Counted from the stretch's first letter, positions 16,436 to 25,778 are shown. The stretch is DNA of 35,003 bases from Prolixibacteraceae bacterium (GCA_029975525.1 JARKOX010000227.1:1-35003); one strand, 5' to 3'. A program made the numbers and translations. Notes: generated from the sequence alone by a model not told the origin.

Positions 16436-18079
16436 ATGAAAAAAATTACGCTACTGGCAATCATTGTTAGCACTCTGTCACTAACTGGTTACGCAGGAGG
16501 TCTGTTGACCAATGCGAATCAAAGTGCGCAATATGTACGTATGCTCAGCCGCAACGCATCTACCCAGATCGATGCAGTATATTTTAATCCGGCCGGACTG
16601 ATCAAACTGAATGACGGTTGGCATTTTGCCCTTCACAACCAAAGTATTTTTCAGACCAAAACAGTGGAAAGTTACTTCCCGCTCCTGAATGACGGAAAAT
16701 ATGAAGGCAAAGTGGAAGCGCCGGTATTCCCCTCAGCTTTTGCCGTATACAAAAAGGAAAACTGGGCTTTTTCGCTGGGTTTTGGTCCCAATGGCGGCGG
16801 TGGTTCGGCCGATTTTGACCGTGGCCTCCCCTCTTTTGAAATCCCGATTTCGAAGGTTGTTCCGGGATTGGCCGGACTGAGCGCCCTGGGATACAACGTC
16901 ACCGGTTACAATGCCGACCTCTCTTTCGAAGGAAGCTCAGTCTTCTGGGGAATCCAGGCCGGAGCTACATATAAAGTTTCGGATATGGTGTCTGTTTACG
17001 GCGGAGTTCGCTACCTGCCGAGCACCAATGCCTACACCGGATCGATCAAAGACATCTCACTTCAGGTGGGAGGACAAACGCAAAATGCCAAAACTTTCTT
17101 AACCGGCGCATCAGCCACCGTTAAAACACTGGCCAACGGAGCCACGGCGGCTGCAAGCAGCCTCCAGCCACTGGTTGTCGGCGGCGCTGGTTCCTACACG
17201 CTGGCTCAGGTTCAAGGCCAGGGGTACATCTCCGCGGCTCAAAAAGCTCAGCTGGAAGCCGGCCTCCAGGGACTGGGACTCTCCCCTGCCCAAATAGCCG
17301 CTATCACGGTTGAACAAGCACAGGGAGTATTCACCAGCGGCGCCTTTTCGCTCAACACCACTTCGGCCTCCTTGGCTGAAACTGCCACTATGCTTGACAA
17401 CAAAGAGGTAGACACCAAACAAACCGGCGCCGGCTGGACGCCCATCCTCGGAGCCAACTTCTCTCCCGCCGAAAACCTGAATATCACGGTTAAATATGAA
17501 TTTGAAACCAAACTGACCCTGACCAACGAAACCAAGGTTGACGACCTGGGGCTTTTCCCCAATAATGAAAAAAGCCAAAGCGACCTGCCGGCTATCCTTA
17601 CCTTTGGCGCCGGTTACAAACCTTTGGCCTGGCTCGAAACCCAGCTCTCTTACAACCTCTACTTCGACAAGGGGGTTGACTGGGGCAAAAACATACGCGA
17701 CCTGGCCGTTTGGAAAAACGTGGATCCCACCAAAATCCGCCAACGCGAAATCGACCACAACTACTGGGAGCTGGCGCTGGGCCTGCAGTTCAACCTGAGC
17801 GACCGTTTTGCCCTGAGTGTGGGCGGACTTCGGTCGGCAGCCGGTATTGCCGAAAGTTACCAAAGCGATTTCAGCTACAGTAACCCGTCGTACACCGGCG
17901 CATTGGGCTTCCAGTGGAAAATCAATGATCAGCTTACATTCGACGCAGGTTTGATGAACTCATTCTACGAAGACAAAGAGGTTTCCTACACCGATCCGGA
18001 CGTAGGCAACTACAAGGATAAACTCGGGAAAACTACCACCGGCGTTGCCTTTGGTCTTTCCTACAGCATCTTTAAATAG
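16436..18079 (+). CDS. Outer-membrane OmpP1/FadL/TodX-family porin
   Basis: A beta-barrel channel of the FadL family, which takes up long-chain fatty acids and other hydrophobic compounds. A signal peptide covers about 1-20 (MKKITLLAIIVSTLSLTGYA). The family N-terminus NQSAQYVRMLSRNASTQIDAVYFNPAG (28-54) forms the hatch region. Amphipathic strands continue to a C-terminal end in aromatic plus charged residues (SYSIFK). At 547 aa it is longer than typical members (about 420-470). The excess is an Ala/Gln/Ser-rich, probably helical segment at about 218-328 (for example SPAQIAAITVEQAQGV). Monocistronic, between its own promoter and a strong terminator. The substrate is inferred only from the family. 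Confidence 0.92.
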   Translation: MKKITLLAIIVSTLSLTGYAGGLLTNANQSAQYVRMLSRNASTQIDAVYFNPAGLIKLNDGWHFALHNQSIFQTKTVESYFPLLNDGKYEGKVEAPVFPSAFAVYKKENWAFSLGFGPNGGGGSADFDRGLPSFEIPISKVVPGLAGLSALGYNVTGYNADLSFEGSSVFWGIQAGATYKVSDMVSVYGGVRYLPSTNAYTGSIKDISLQVGGQTQNAKTFLTGASATVKTLANGATAAASSLQPLVVGGAGSYTLAQVQGQGYISAAQKAQLEAGLQGLGLSPAQIAAITVEQAQGVFTSGAFSLNTTSASLAETATMLDNKEVDTKQTGAGWTPILGANFSPAENLNITVKYEFETKLTLTNETKVDDLGLFPNNEKSQSDLPAILTFGAGYKPLAWLETQLSYNLYFDKGVDWGKNIRDLAVWKNVDPTKIRQREIDHNYWELALGLQFNLSDRFALSVGGLRSAAGIAESYQSDFSYSNPSYTGALGFQWKINDQLTFDAGLMNSFYEDKEVSYTDPDVGNYKDKLGKTTTGVAFGLSYSIFK

Positions 18080-18097
18080 TCAGTAAAACAGCTTGTG

Positions 18098-18131
18098 AAG
18101 GGGCTGTCGGGGTTACCGGCAGCCCCTTTTT
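18098..18131 (+). terminator. Strong terminator after the OmpP1/FadL gene
   Basis: AAGGGGCTGTCGG (18098-18110) pairs with CCGGCAGCCCCTT (18116-18128), a 13-bp stem with one T-G wobble and loop GGTTA, followed by a T run. Confidence 0.88.
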
Positions 18132-18230
18132 ATTGTGCGACAGAGCGGAGGCCATTTTTTATCTAACTTGTATTACATCTTGCATTTTCTCTTAATTTTA
18201 CCTCCGGATCAAAATCAAGAGAATATTTTC

Positions 18231-19751
18231 ATGACATTGAGAAGTAACTGGATAAGAACATTCCTCATCTTACTGATTGCAACTGGCTTTCAAAATATAT
18301 CAGCTCAAAAGGCCACTCCGAAATATGAATTCCGGGCCGTGTGGGTAGCCACGGTCAACAATATCGACTGGCCCTCCAAACCCGGATTACCAGTTGAAAC
18401 CCTGAAAAAAGAGGTTACCGACCTGCTCGACATGCACCTGAAGAATGGAATGAATGCCATCATTTTGCAGGTTCGACCGGCGGCCGACGCCTTTTATCCG
18501 TCGCCGCTGGAGCCGTGGTCGCGTTATCTGACCGGTTCTCCCGGCAAAGCTCCCGACCCTTTTTGGGATCCGCTGCAGTTTTGGATCGACGAATGCCACA
18601 AACGAAACATGGAACTTCACGCCTGGCTGAACCCCTACCGTGTGGCACAAAACAGCCGGGAACCCCTGGCAGCCAACCACATCGCCTTTAAACATCCGGA
18701 ATGGGTTGTTAACTACGGCGGAAAACTCTATTTCGATCCGGGAATCCCTGAAACACGCCATTTTGTAACGCAGGTGGTGTGCGACCTGGTTCAGCGTTAC
18801 GACCTGGATGCCATCCACTTCGACGACTATTTTTACCCTTATCCGCTCCGCGAAGATTTCCCGGACAACCGCTCATTTACCCAGTACAACCGCGCCTTTT
18901 CGCCCGATCAGAAAGCACACTGGCGCCGCGAAAATGTGGACATCCTCATCAAAATGCTCAACGACTCGATTAAGTCTATCAAACCGTGGGTGAAATTTGG
19001 AATCAGCCCGTTTGGTGTGTGGCGCAACAAAAAAGAGGATCCCGAAGGTTCGGACACCAACGCCGGGATAACCAACTACGACCATCTTTATGCCGATATT
19101 CTGAAATGGCTCCGCGAAGGATGGATCGATTACGTCACTCCGCAGATTTACTGGGAAACCGGCCACCCCGCTGCCGACTTCGAAACCCTCTGCCACTGGT
19201 GGAACCGCTATGCTTACGGAAAAGGTCTTTACATCGGGCACGCCGTTTACAAACTCGAACCATCGGGAAGTTCAGCTGCCTGGCGTCTTCCCGGTCAATT
19301 GCCCCGCCAGGTGGAAATCCTCCGGAAATACCCCAACATCAGCGGAAGCGCGTTTTACAGCAGCAAACACTTCAAACGCAATCTGCTCGGATTCCAGGAC
19401 AGCCTTTCGCAGCGCCTCTACCGCACCACCGCACTCACCCCGCCCATGCCCTGGCTCGACAACCAGCCTCCGGCAACTCCGGTAAAAATTAAAGCTTCCG
19501 GAAGAAGGGTCCAGTGGAAACCGGCTGAAACCCATGCCGGCGAGCCGCTCCGTTTTCTGATATACCTGAATGAGGCCGGGAAACCGTTCTCGCCCGACGA
19601 CCCCCAGTTTATTGTGCAGCATACCCGGCTTCATGCCGTAGAATTTAACCGGAAAAGCGGCAAACGGAAAAAATATGAGATCCGCATTTCGGCCCTTGAC
19701 CGGCTCAACAACGAAAGTCCACTCAGTGATCCCGTGATTTTAAAACTCTGA
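18231..19751 (+). CDS. Secreted GHL10-family glycosidase (YddW/DigH-like)
   Basis: The ATG at 18231 gives 506 aa; a GTG 96 bases upstream is in frame but would bury the signal peptide. A signal peptide covers about 1-26 (cleavage near ISAQ/KA). The TIM-barrel GHL10 (DUF187) domain covers about 32-360: [17 protein letters not shown] (34-50), [15 protein letters not shown] (77-91), [10 protein letters not shown] (128-137), [14 protein letters not shown] (192-205) with the likely catalytic acidic residues Asp198/Asp199, and [11 protein letters not shown] fibronectin-like domain follows. The E. coli relative DigH (YddW) cleaves peptidoglycan strands lacking stem peptides, so a periplasmic glycan hydrolase is likely. 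First gene of a five-gene plus-strand cluster; the next gene starts two bases after its stop. Confidence 0.88.
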   Translation: MTLRSNWIRTFLILLIATGFQNISAQKATPKYEFRAVWVATVNNIDWPSKPGLPVETLKKEVTDLLDMHLKNGMNAIILQVRPAADAFYPSPLEPWSRYLTGSPGKAPDPFWDPLQFWIDECHKRNMELHAWLNPYRVAQNSREPLAANHIAFKHPEWVVNYGGKLYFDPGIPETRHFVTQVVCDLVQRYDLDAIHFDDYFYPYPLREDFPDNRSFTQYNRAFSPDQKAHWRRENVDILIKMLNDSIKSIKPWVKFGISPFGVWRNKKEDPEGSDTNAGITNYDHLYADILKWLREGWIDYVTPQIYWETGHPAADFETLCHWWNRYAYGKGLYIGHAVYKLEPSGSSAAWRLPGQLPRQVEILRKYPNISGSAFYSSKHFKRNLLGFQDSLSQRLYRTTALTPPMPWLDNQPPATPVKIKASGRRVQWKPAETHAGEPLRFLIYLNEAGKPFSPDDPQFIVQHTRLHAVEFNRKSGKRKKYEIRISALDRLNNESPLSDPVILKL

Positions 19752-19753
19752 TT

Positions 19754-21208
19754 ATGAAAAAAATCGATTGCTTTATCCTGTTCACCGACCGGGAAAGCAC
19801 CCTTCAACAGGTTAGCTACCTCGGATCGCTGGAAATGACGCGCCGGGTAACGGTATTGGTTCCGGAAGAGATGGAACTGGCCGGTGTCAATACGTTCGTC
19901 ACCGGCTTCCCCGAATCGTCGGAAACGATCCGCGCCATTGCCGACCAGGCCAGCTCGCCCTACACCCTGCTGGTTTTGCGCCCCAACCCGGTGCAGTTTA
20001 CCCAGTATGCCCCGGAACGTCTGGTGCAGGTTGCCCAAGCAACCGGCGCAACCATGGTGTATGCAGACTACCAGGAGATCAGAAACGGAAAAACCCAGTC
20101 AACTCCCGTCATTGACTACCAGGCCGGAAGCCTGCGCGACGATTTTAACTTTGGGCCGGTTCAACTTTTCAGCACTTCGGTGTTGAAACAATTTCCGCCG
20201 TCGCAATTCCGTTTTGCCGGATTTTATGCCCTGCGTCTGCTGGCTTCGCGATTGGGGGATCTGGTCCACATTCCTGAATTCCTGACTATCATGTCCGAAA
20301 CCGATCTGCGTAAATCGGGAGAAAAGCAGTTCGACTATGTTTCGCCGGCCGCCCGCGAACGGCAGATCGAAATGGAGGCCGCCTGCACCGAACACCTCCG
20401 TCTCACCGGGGGCTTGCTACACCAGCCCTTCGAAACGGTCAATCTTGAAGAAGGCAATTTCCCGGTCGAAGCCAGTGTTATCATTCCCGTCCGGAACCGC
20501 GTCAAAACCATTCGCGACGCAGTGGCTTCGGTACTTCGGCAACAAACCACCTTCACTTTTAACCTGCTGGTGGTCGACAACCATTCCACCGACGGCACGT
20601 CGGAAATCCTGTCGGAATATGCAGGCCGGGGAGAGCTGCAACACATCATTCCCAACCGCTCAGATCTCGGAATTGGCGGCTGCTGGAACGAGGCGTTGTT
20701 TCATCCGCTCTGCGGACGTTTTGCTGTTCAGCTGGACAGCGACGACCTCTACGCCTCGGAAACCACGCTGCAAACGATTGTCGACAAATTCCGTGAAGAG
20801 AACTGTGCCATGGTGATTGGTTCCTACCGGATGACCAATTTTCAGCTGGAAGAGATTCCGCCCGGCATTATTGACCACCGGGAATGGACACCGGAAAACG
20901 GGCCCAACAACGCCCTGCGCATCAACGGACTGGGCGCCCCGCGGGCATTCTTCACCCCGGTATTACGCCAGATCAGGATTCCCAACGTCAGTTACGGAGA
21001 AGATTATGCGGTGGGGCTCACCCTTTCGCGCCGCTGGAAAATCGGACGGATCTGGGAACCGGTTTACCTCTGCCGCCGCTGGGAAGACAATTCCGACGCC
21101 TCGCTCGACATTGTAAAACTCAACGCCCACAACCTTTACAAAGACCGGCTCCGCACCATCGAACTGGCGGCGCGCATCCGGCTTAACAAGGAGAAAAAAA
21201 GTAACTAA
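19754..21208 (+). CDS. GT2-family glycosyltransferase with a degenerate N-terminal GT half
   Basis: The 484-aa cytoplasmic protein has a typical GT-A/GT2 domain at about 238-400: SVIIPVRNR (241-249), [10 protein letters not shown] (273-282) and the metal-binding QLDSDD (326-331). It contains YGEDYAVGL and a basic C-terminus without membrane segments. Residues 1-230 look like a second GT-A domain that has lost key residues; VYADYQEI (102-109) stands at the place of the DxD motif. Donor and acceptor are unknown. The ATG lies two bases after the GHL10 gene and the DUF4922 gene follows after 77 bases, suggesting a shared glycan pathway. There is no signal peptide. Confidence 0.88.
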   Translation: MKKIDCFILFTDRESTLQQVSYLGSLEMTRRVTVLVPEEMELAGVNTFVTGFPESSETIRAIADQASSPYTLLVLRPNPVQFTQYAPERLVQVAQATGATMVYADYQEIRNGKTQSTPVIDYQAGSLRDDFNFGPVQLFSTSVLKQFPPSQFRFAGFYALRLLASRLGDLVHIPEFLTIMSETDLRKSGEKQFDYVSPAARERQIEMEAACTEHLRLTGGLLHQPFETVNLEEGNFPVEASVIIPVRNRVKTIRDAVASVLRQQTTFTFNLLVVDNHSTDGTSEILSEYAGRGELQHIIPNRSDLGIGGCWNEALFHPLCGRFAVQLDSDDLYASETTLQTIVDKFREENCAMVIGSYRMTNFQLEEIPPGIIDHREWTPENGPNNALRINGLGAPRAFFTPVLRQIRIPNVSYGEDYAVGLTLSRRWKIGRIWEPVYLCRRWEDNSDASLDIVKLNAHNLYKDRLRTIELAARIRLNKEKKSN

Positions 21209-21285
21209 AAACAACCGTCAGGAGACAAAATATATTTCGGCAACGCCCAATCGTCGCGGGCTGCACAAATTTTAATTTCAGCAAA

Positions 21286-22293
21286 ATGCAACGGATTACG
21301 CTCGAAGAACTTCAGAAATTCGGCAAAACTTTTTCATTGTCAAAACAAGCTATTGCACTGGTCAACCAGCAAAAAGCCACCTGGGAACTGGCCGCGGCCA
21401 ACTACCGGTCGCTGCGGCAGGTGTACACCCGCAGTTTCGATTTCAACCATTTTCGGATCGATTGCCAGTTTAATCCCGGGAGAATCCGTTCCACAGCGGC
21501 CAACACTGCTGCCGAAGCGATCCAGACGCGCCCCTGCTTTCTCTGCGCCGAGAACCGTCCGCCGGAACAGGTGGGAATTGAGGCCGAAAAGGAGTGTACC
21601 ATTCTTTGCAATCCTTTCCCGATTTTCCCTTACCACCTCACCATTGTTTCGGAAGCGCACACCCCGCAGCAACTCACCGGCAGGGTGCCGCTGCTGCTCA
21701 AACTTTGCTACGACCTGCAGGAGTTTACCCTTTTCTACAACGGCGCGCGCTGTGGCGCTTCTGCCCCCGACCACTTCCATTTTCAGGCCGGGGTGAAAAA
21801 TATTTTACCGGTGGAAGAAGAGATCGGTTATCTACTGAAACACCAGTCCGACAGCCTGATTGAACTTCCGGAGATAAAAATCCGGGCCGTGGAAAATTTC
21901 CTGCGTCGGGTGCTCTGTTTTGAATCGGCCCAGCCGGAAGCGCTCGTTTTTTGGCTGGAGAAGACTTTGCAGTTATTGCAAAAACCCGGAGAAACCGAAG
22001 AACCCATGCTGAACCTGCTTGGCAGCTATGAAAACGGCAGCTGGCGAATCCTGCTTTTCCCCCGTTCGGCCCAGCGCCCGTGGCAGTATTTTGCCGAAGG
22101 CGAGGAGAAGCTGCTGGTAAGCCCGGCCACCGTTGAGCTGGGTGGGTTGGTCATCCTTCCGCGGGAAGAAGATTTCAGCCGGATTACGGCCGACGACCTG
22201 ACCGACATCTTCGGCCAGGTAACATTGCCGTCAGCTGATTTTGACCAGCTGAAACAGGCCCTGCGCGAAACCACAAAAACTTCGGAGAAATAA
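21286..22293 (+). CDS. DUF4922 protein, HIT/GalT-like nucleotide-sugar enzyme
   Basis: A 335-aa cytoplasmic protein. The central part contains CFLC (Cys84, Cys87), NPFPIFPYHLTI (109-120) and GASAPDHFHFQAG (157-169) with His163-x-His165-x-Gln167. This HxHxQ signature with an upstream CxxC is the arrangement of the histidine-triad superfamily, including galactose-1-phosphate uridylyltransferase and plant GDP-L-galactose phosphorylase. That points to transfer or phosphorolysis of a nucleotidyl-sugar phosphate through a His-nucleotide intermediate. The family is named DUF4922; no member's role is known to me. Its place between a glycosyltransferase and an AmpG-like permease supports sugar metabolism. 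The enzymatic role is inferred. Confidence 0.82.
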   Translation: MQRITLEELQKFGKTFSLSKQAIALVNQQKATWELAAANYRSLRQVYTRSFDFNHFRIDCQFNPGRIRSTAANTAAEAIQTRPCFLCAENRPPEQVGIEAEKECTILCNPFPIFPYHLTIVSEAHTPQQLTGRVPLLLKLCYDLQEFTLFYNGARCGASAPDHFHFQAGVKNILPVEEEIGYLLKHQSDSLIELPEIKIRAVENFLRRVLCFESAQPEALVFWLEKTLQLLQKPGETEEPMLNLLGSYENGSWRILLFPRSAQRPWQYFAEGEEKLLVSPATVELGGLVILPREEDFSRITADDLTDIFGQVTLPSADFDQLKQALRETTKTSEK

Positions 22294-22324
22294 CATTTAC
22301 GATAACCGGAAAAGCTGACTAACC

Positions 22325-23599
22325 ATGAAAAAAAGATCATTCCGCACGCCCTGGGCCTGGATTCCGACGCTCTATTTTGCCGAAGGGATTCCGTACGTAG
22401 TAGCCATGACCGTTTCGGTGATCATGTACAAAAGGCTCGGAATTTCAAATGCCGATATCGCGCTGTACACCAGCTGGCTCTACCTGCCCTGGGTAATCAA
22501 GCCGTTGTGGAGCCCGGTGGTTGACAACCTGCGCACCAAACGGTTCTGGATCGTGGCCATGCAGCTGCTGGTAGGCGCCACCCTGGCGGGCGTGGCACTG
22601 ACCATTCCCGCCTCCGACTTTTTCCGCTATTCGCTGGCCTTTTTGTGGCTGCTGGCCTTCAGTTCGGCCACACACGACATTGCTGCCGACGGCTTTTACA
22701 TGCTCGGCCTCACCAAACACGACCAGGCCTTTTTTGTGGGAATCCGCAACACCTTTTACCGGCTGGCGATGCTCGCCGGCCAAGGATTGCTGGTGGTGCT
22801 GGCCGGCCAACTCGAAAATATCACCGGCGACCTGCACCGCGCCTGGAGCATCACTTTTTTTGTGCTGGCCGCCCTTTTTGCCGCTTTTTTCATCTACCAC
22901 TGGTTTATTTTGCCCTACCCCGCCGAAGACCAGCACCGGAGCGCCAAAGGACTGACAGAGGTTTTTGAGTCATTTGCACAGACTTTTATCTCCTTTTTTC
23001 AGAAAAAAAACCTGCTGGCCGCAATCGCTTTTCTGCTGCTGTTCCGGCTGGCCGAAGCGCAACTGGTAAAACTGGCCTCCCCGTTTCTGCTGGATACGCG
23101 CGAAACCGGCGGACTGACGCTTTCTACCAGCGACATCGGATTTATCTACGGAACGGCCGGGATCATCGCACTCACGTTGGGAGGAATCCTCGGCGGAATA
23201 GCAGTTTCGGCGGGCGGACTGAAAAAGTGGCTCTGGCCAATGGCGCTTTCGCTGAACCTGCCCGACCTGGTGTATGTCTACCTCTCTTTTGCACAACCCG
23301 AAAGCCTGTGGCTGATAACCAGCTCGGTAGTTATTGAGCAGTTTGGATATGGATTTGGATTTACCGCCTACATGCTTTTTATGATCCACTTTTCCGACGG
23401 ACCGCACAAAACCGCACATTACGCCATCTGCACCGGTTTTATGGCGCTGGGGATGATGCTCCCCGGAATGGTCAGCGGCTGGATACAGGAGATGATCGGC
23501 TACCAGTGGTTCTTCCTCTGGGTAATGGCTTGTACCGTGCCGGGATTCCTCCTGCTACCGTTTCTTAAAGTTGACCCGAAGTTCGGGATAAAAGAGTAA
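22325..23599 (+). CDS. AmpG-like MFS permease
   Basis: A 424-aa inner-membrane transporter with about 12 membrane segments. N-terminal YFAEGIPYVVAMTVSVIMYK, PWVIKPLWSPVVDNL and FSSATHDIAADGF match the AmpG/PAT branch of the major facilitator superfamily. In E. coli AmpG imports anhydromuropeptides (GlcNAc-anhydroMurNAc peptides) for recycling. The ATG is 31 bases after the DUF4922 stop codon. In context with a periplasmic GHL10 hydrolase it probably imports the released glycan fragments. Substrate specificity cannot be read from sequence, and more distant PAT members carry other cargo. Confidence 0.87.
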   Translation: MKKRSFRTPWAWIPTLYFAEGIPYVVAMTVSVIMYKRLGISNADIALYTSWLYLPWVIKPLWSPVVDNLRTKRFWIVAMQLLVGATLAGVALTIPASDFFRYSLAFLWLLAFSSATHDIAADGFYMLGLTKHDQAFFVGIRNTFYRLAMLAGQGLLVVLAGQLENITGDLHRAWSITFFVLAALFAAFFIYHWFILPYPAEDQHRSAKGLTEVFESFAQTFISFFQKKNLLAAIAFLLLFRLAEAQLVKLASPFLLDTRETGGLTLSTSDIGFIYGTAGIIALTLGGILGGIAVSAGGLKKWLWPMALSLNLPDLVYVYLSFAQPESLWLITSSVVIEQFGYGFGFTAYMLFMIHFSDGPHKTAHYAICTGFMALGMMLPGMVSGWIQEMIGYQWFFLWVMACTVPGFLLLPFLKVDPKFGIKE

Positions 23600-23771
23600 T
23601 TTCAGGATTTAAACCCAAAAGTATAAAACCATCAGAGTTCGGACAACGCCGTGAATCCTGCTGCTTTTTCAGGTACCACACCCGGAAACCACACCGGCCC
23701 GGGCAGAAAAGTGCGTTATGATTTAAGGCAGCCCTGCGTTGTTTGCCGGAATGATTTCCAAAAACCGAGAT

Positions 23772-24971
23772 ATGAAAACCCAATCTGCTGTTTCTCCCGG
23801 AAGAATTGCCTCGATCGATATTTTCAGGGCGCTCACCATGTTGCTGATGATTTTTGTGAATGACCTCTGGTCGCTGAGCAACATCCCCGGCTGGCTCGGG
23901 CACACTCCAACCCATTTCGACGGGATGGGGCTGGCCGATGTGGTATTTCCTTCCTTTCTGTTTATTGTAGGACTGTCCATTCCGCATGCCCTCAAAGCGC
24001 GGCAACGGAAAGGCGACAGTCGCCGGCGAATCGCCGGGCACATCCTCTCGCGGTCGCTGGCGCTGATTGTGATGGGATTTTTACTGGTCAACCAGGAACA
24101 TATCAACCGCGAACTCACTCCGCTGAATACCCGGGTCTGGCAAATCCTGCTGATCGCCGGCTTTTTCCTGATCTGGAATGTGTATCCCCGGTCGTTGGGC
24201 GGTGGAAAATTTTCGTCCCGGTGGTTACAGGGGGCCGGGATCATCTTACTCATCGTGCTGGCGGCCATCTTCACCGGCGGCGACACTGCAAACCCGGTCT
24301 GGCTGAAGCCCTATTGGTGGGGAATCCTGGGACTGATTGGCTGGTCGTATCTGGTATCGGCTTTTGTTTACCTGTTTTCGGAAGGCCGGCTGATCGGAAT
24401 AGTGGCGGTGTGGCTGCTGTTTAACGTACTGAACTTACTGGAATTTCTCCCGCTGCCGGAGAATTTCCCGGTCATCAAACTACTGATCAGCGCCTCCAAT
24501 TATGCCCTGGTGATGAGTGGCGTGCTGGCCTCAGCAATCTACGACCGGATAAGTCAGGAAAAAAACCGCCACAGCTGGATCCCCGGATTGTTGTTTACCC
24601 TGTCCGTCATATTGGTTGTTTACGGTTTTGCCGTCCGCCCTTTTGGAGGGATCTCCAAAAACCTCGCAACGCCATCGTGGACGGCCATTTGCGCCGGGAT
24701 CAGCTATGCTGTTTTTGCCCTGCTCATTATCATTGCCGATAATTTCAGGCTGACAAAATGGGCGGTTCTGATTGCACCGGCCGGCCGGAGTACCCTCACC
24801 TGTTACCTGATCCCCTACCTGATTTACCCGGTCATTGCGTTGGCCGGATGGCATTTGCCCGCCCTACTGACCACCGGAGTTGTCGGGCTGATCAAATCGC
24901 TCCTGTTTGCCCTGCTGGTGGTCCAAATTACGGGCCTACTGGAAAAAATCGGTGTCAAACTCCGGATCTGA
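23772..24971 (+). CDS. DUF5009 / HGSNAT-like membrane acyltransferase
   Basis: A 399-aa polytopic protein from the ATG at 23772; ATG 23751 and a TTG at 23739 are alternatives. The first block, RIASIDIFRALTMLLMIFVND (11-31), followed by GWLGHTPTHFDGMGLADVVFPSFLFIVG (40-67), is diagnostic of the family related to heparan-alpha-glucosaminide N-acetyltransferase and NagX. His44 or His48 and Asp56 in the first external loop are candidates for the catalytic site. About ten further membrane segments follow. HGSNAT moves acetyl groups from cytosolic acetyl-CoA to amino sugars across a membrane; the same is possible here. It follows the AmpG-like gene after 172 bases, so linkage in one operon is uncertain. 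Confidence 0.84.
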   Translation: MKTQSAVSPGRIASIDIFRALTMLLMIFVNDLWSLSNIPGWLGHTPTHFDGMGLADVVFPSFLFIVGLSIPHALKARQRKGDSRRRIAGHILSRSLALIVMGFLLVNQEHINRELTPLNTRVWQILLIAGFFLIWNVYPRSLGGGKFSSRWLQGAGIILLIVLAAIFTGGDTANPVWLKPYWWGILGLIGWSYLVSAFVYLFSEGRLIGIVAVWLLFNVLNLLEFLPLPENFPVIKLLISASNYALVMSGVLASAIYDRISQEKNRHSWIPGLLFTLSVILVVYGFAVRPFGGISKNLATPSWTAICAGISYAVFALLIIIADNFRLTKWAVLIAPAGRSTLTCYLIPYLIYPVIALAGWHLPALLTTGVVGLIKSLLFALLVVQITGLLEKIGVKLRI

Positions 24972-24977
24972 CAGGGC

Positions 24978-25019
24978 AAAAAATAGCCGGGGAAACTTTT
25001 CAGATCATCTCCCCGGCTA
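24978..25019 (-). terminator. Terminator after the CD225-DUF2752 pair
   Basis: TAGCCGGGGA (24984-24993) and TCCCCGGCTA (25010-25019) form a perfect 10-bp stem with a 16-base loop. On the minus strand it is followed by TTTTTT (24978-24983). It lies between convergent genes. The plus direction lacks a T run, so it mainly serves the minus-strand genes. Confidence 0.8.
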
Positions 25020-25048
25020 CTGTTCGCGACAAAAATCCGGAACTTCTT

Positions 25049-25408
25049 TTATCCCGGAGCCAGTAACCAAAATGGATAAACCGGCAGGTTCCGCAGGATC
25101 CAAAAGAGCAGAATGACGGCCAACAAAATCCACGGGGTACTTTTCTTCCGGAAAAAATCGGGCAGCCGCCAGGCCAGTTTCCGGTTCAAAACCGGACGGG
25201 CATAATGGTAAACTACCACTGCCAGCGCGGGATAAAACAGGACATTATTCCGCACAACTCCCATCCAGTCGAAGTGCAGAAAACTGTGAATCGCCCGTTG
25301 TGATCCACACCCCGGGCAATAATAACCCGTCAACACAAAAAAAGGACACCGGGGGAACCACGATTCTGTAGCCGGATCGAGGACAAAAAAAAGAACTGCC
25401 AGCAACAA
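25049..25408 (-). CDS. DUF2752 small membrane protein
   Basis: About 119 aa. The family signature is CPF.VLTGYYCPGCGSQRAIH, with Cys21, Cys31 and Cys34 and the CPGCGSQRA block at 31-39. Membrane segments lie at the N-terminus, about 55-68 and about 90-108. The start is uncertain: no ATG lies in frame. The TTG at 25408 is the best visible codon, but upstream in-frame codons continue to a stop near 25472 and would lengthen the first membrane segment, for example from an ATT at 25453. It lies just downstream of the CD225 gene and is probably translated with it. Function unknown; the cysteines might bind metal or form a disulfide. Confidence 0.8.
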   Translation of the reverse strand: MLLAVLFFVLDPATESWFPRCPFFVLTGYYCPGCGSQRAIHSFLHFDWMGVVRNNVLFYPALAVVVYHYARPVLNRKLAWRLPDFFRKKSTPWILLAVILLFWILRNLPVYPFWLLAPG

Positions 25409-25448
25409 AAATATTGTCAGCAGCCCCGCCGAAATATATTTCCCCGAA

Positions 25449-25751
25449 TTAATTGGTAAATATTTCAGACATTACACCGGCAGCTACTCCTAAAGCGACC
25501 AGCAAAACCCAGATGAGCATTCCGGCTAAACCAATACCAAAAGAGACCCAGGCCCAGGTTTTTGCACTTTTGCTGGATCGCATGGCGCCTTCGAAGTCGC
25601 CGGCCTGCCACTTCGAATTGACCTGTGCGGCAAAAACAATGGATACAATGCCAAAAGGCAGACAGCACAAAATGGTGCTGAGGATGGCCCAAACCAGGTA
25701 GTTGGGCGGCGGAACAGGCTGATTGACCTGTGGATTGACTGTCTCGTTCAT
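25449..25751 (-). CDS. CD225/dispanin-domain small membrane protein
   Basis: A 100-aa protein with two membrane segments at about 18-42 and 67-92. A Pro-rich N-terminus (QVNQPVPPPNYLVWAILSTI) leads to the CD225 signature: CCLPFGIVSIVFAAQVNSKW (29-48), GDFEGAMRSSKSAKTWAW (51-68). The family is shared with animal interferon-induced transmembrane proteins. In Bacteroidetes it often sits beside DUF2752, as here. A topology with a re-entrant first segment is expected from the family. The function in bacteria is not known. Confidence 0.88.
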   Translation of the reverse strand: MNETVNPQVNQPVPPPNYLVWAILSTILCCLPFGIVSIVFAAQVNSKWQAGDFEGAMRSSKSAKTWAWVSFGIGLAGMLIWVLLVALGVAAGVMSEIFTN

Positions 25752-25778
25752 AAAGTGTGGTTTAAAGTGATTTTAAAT

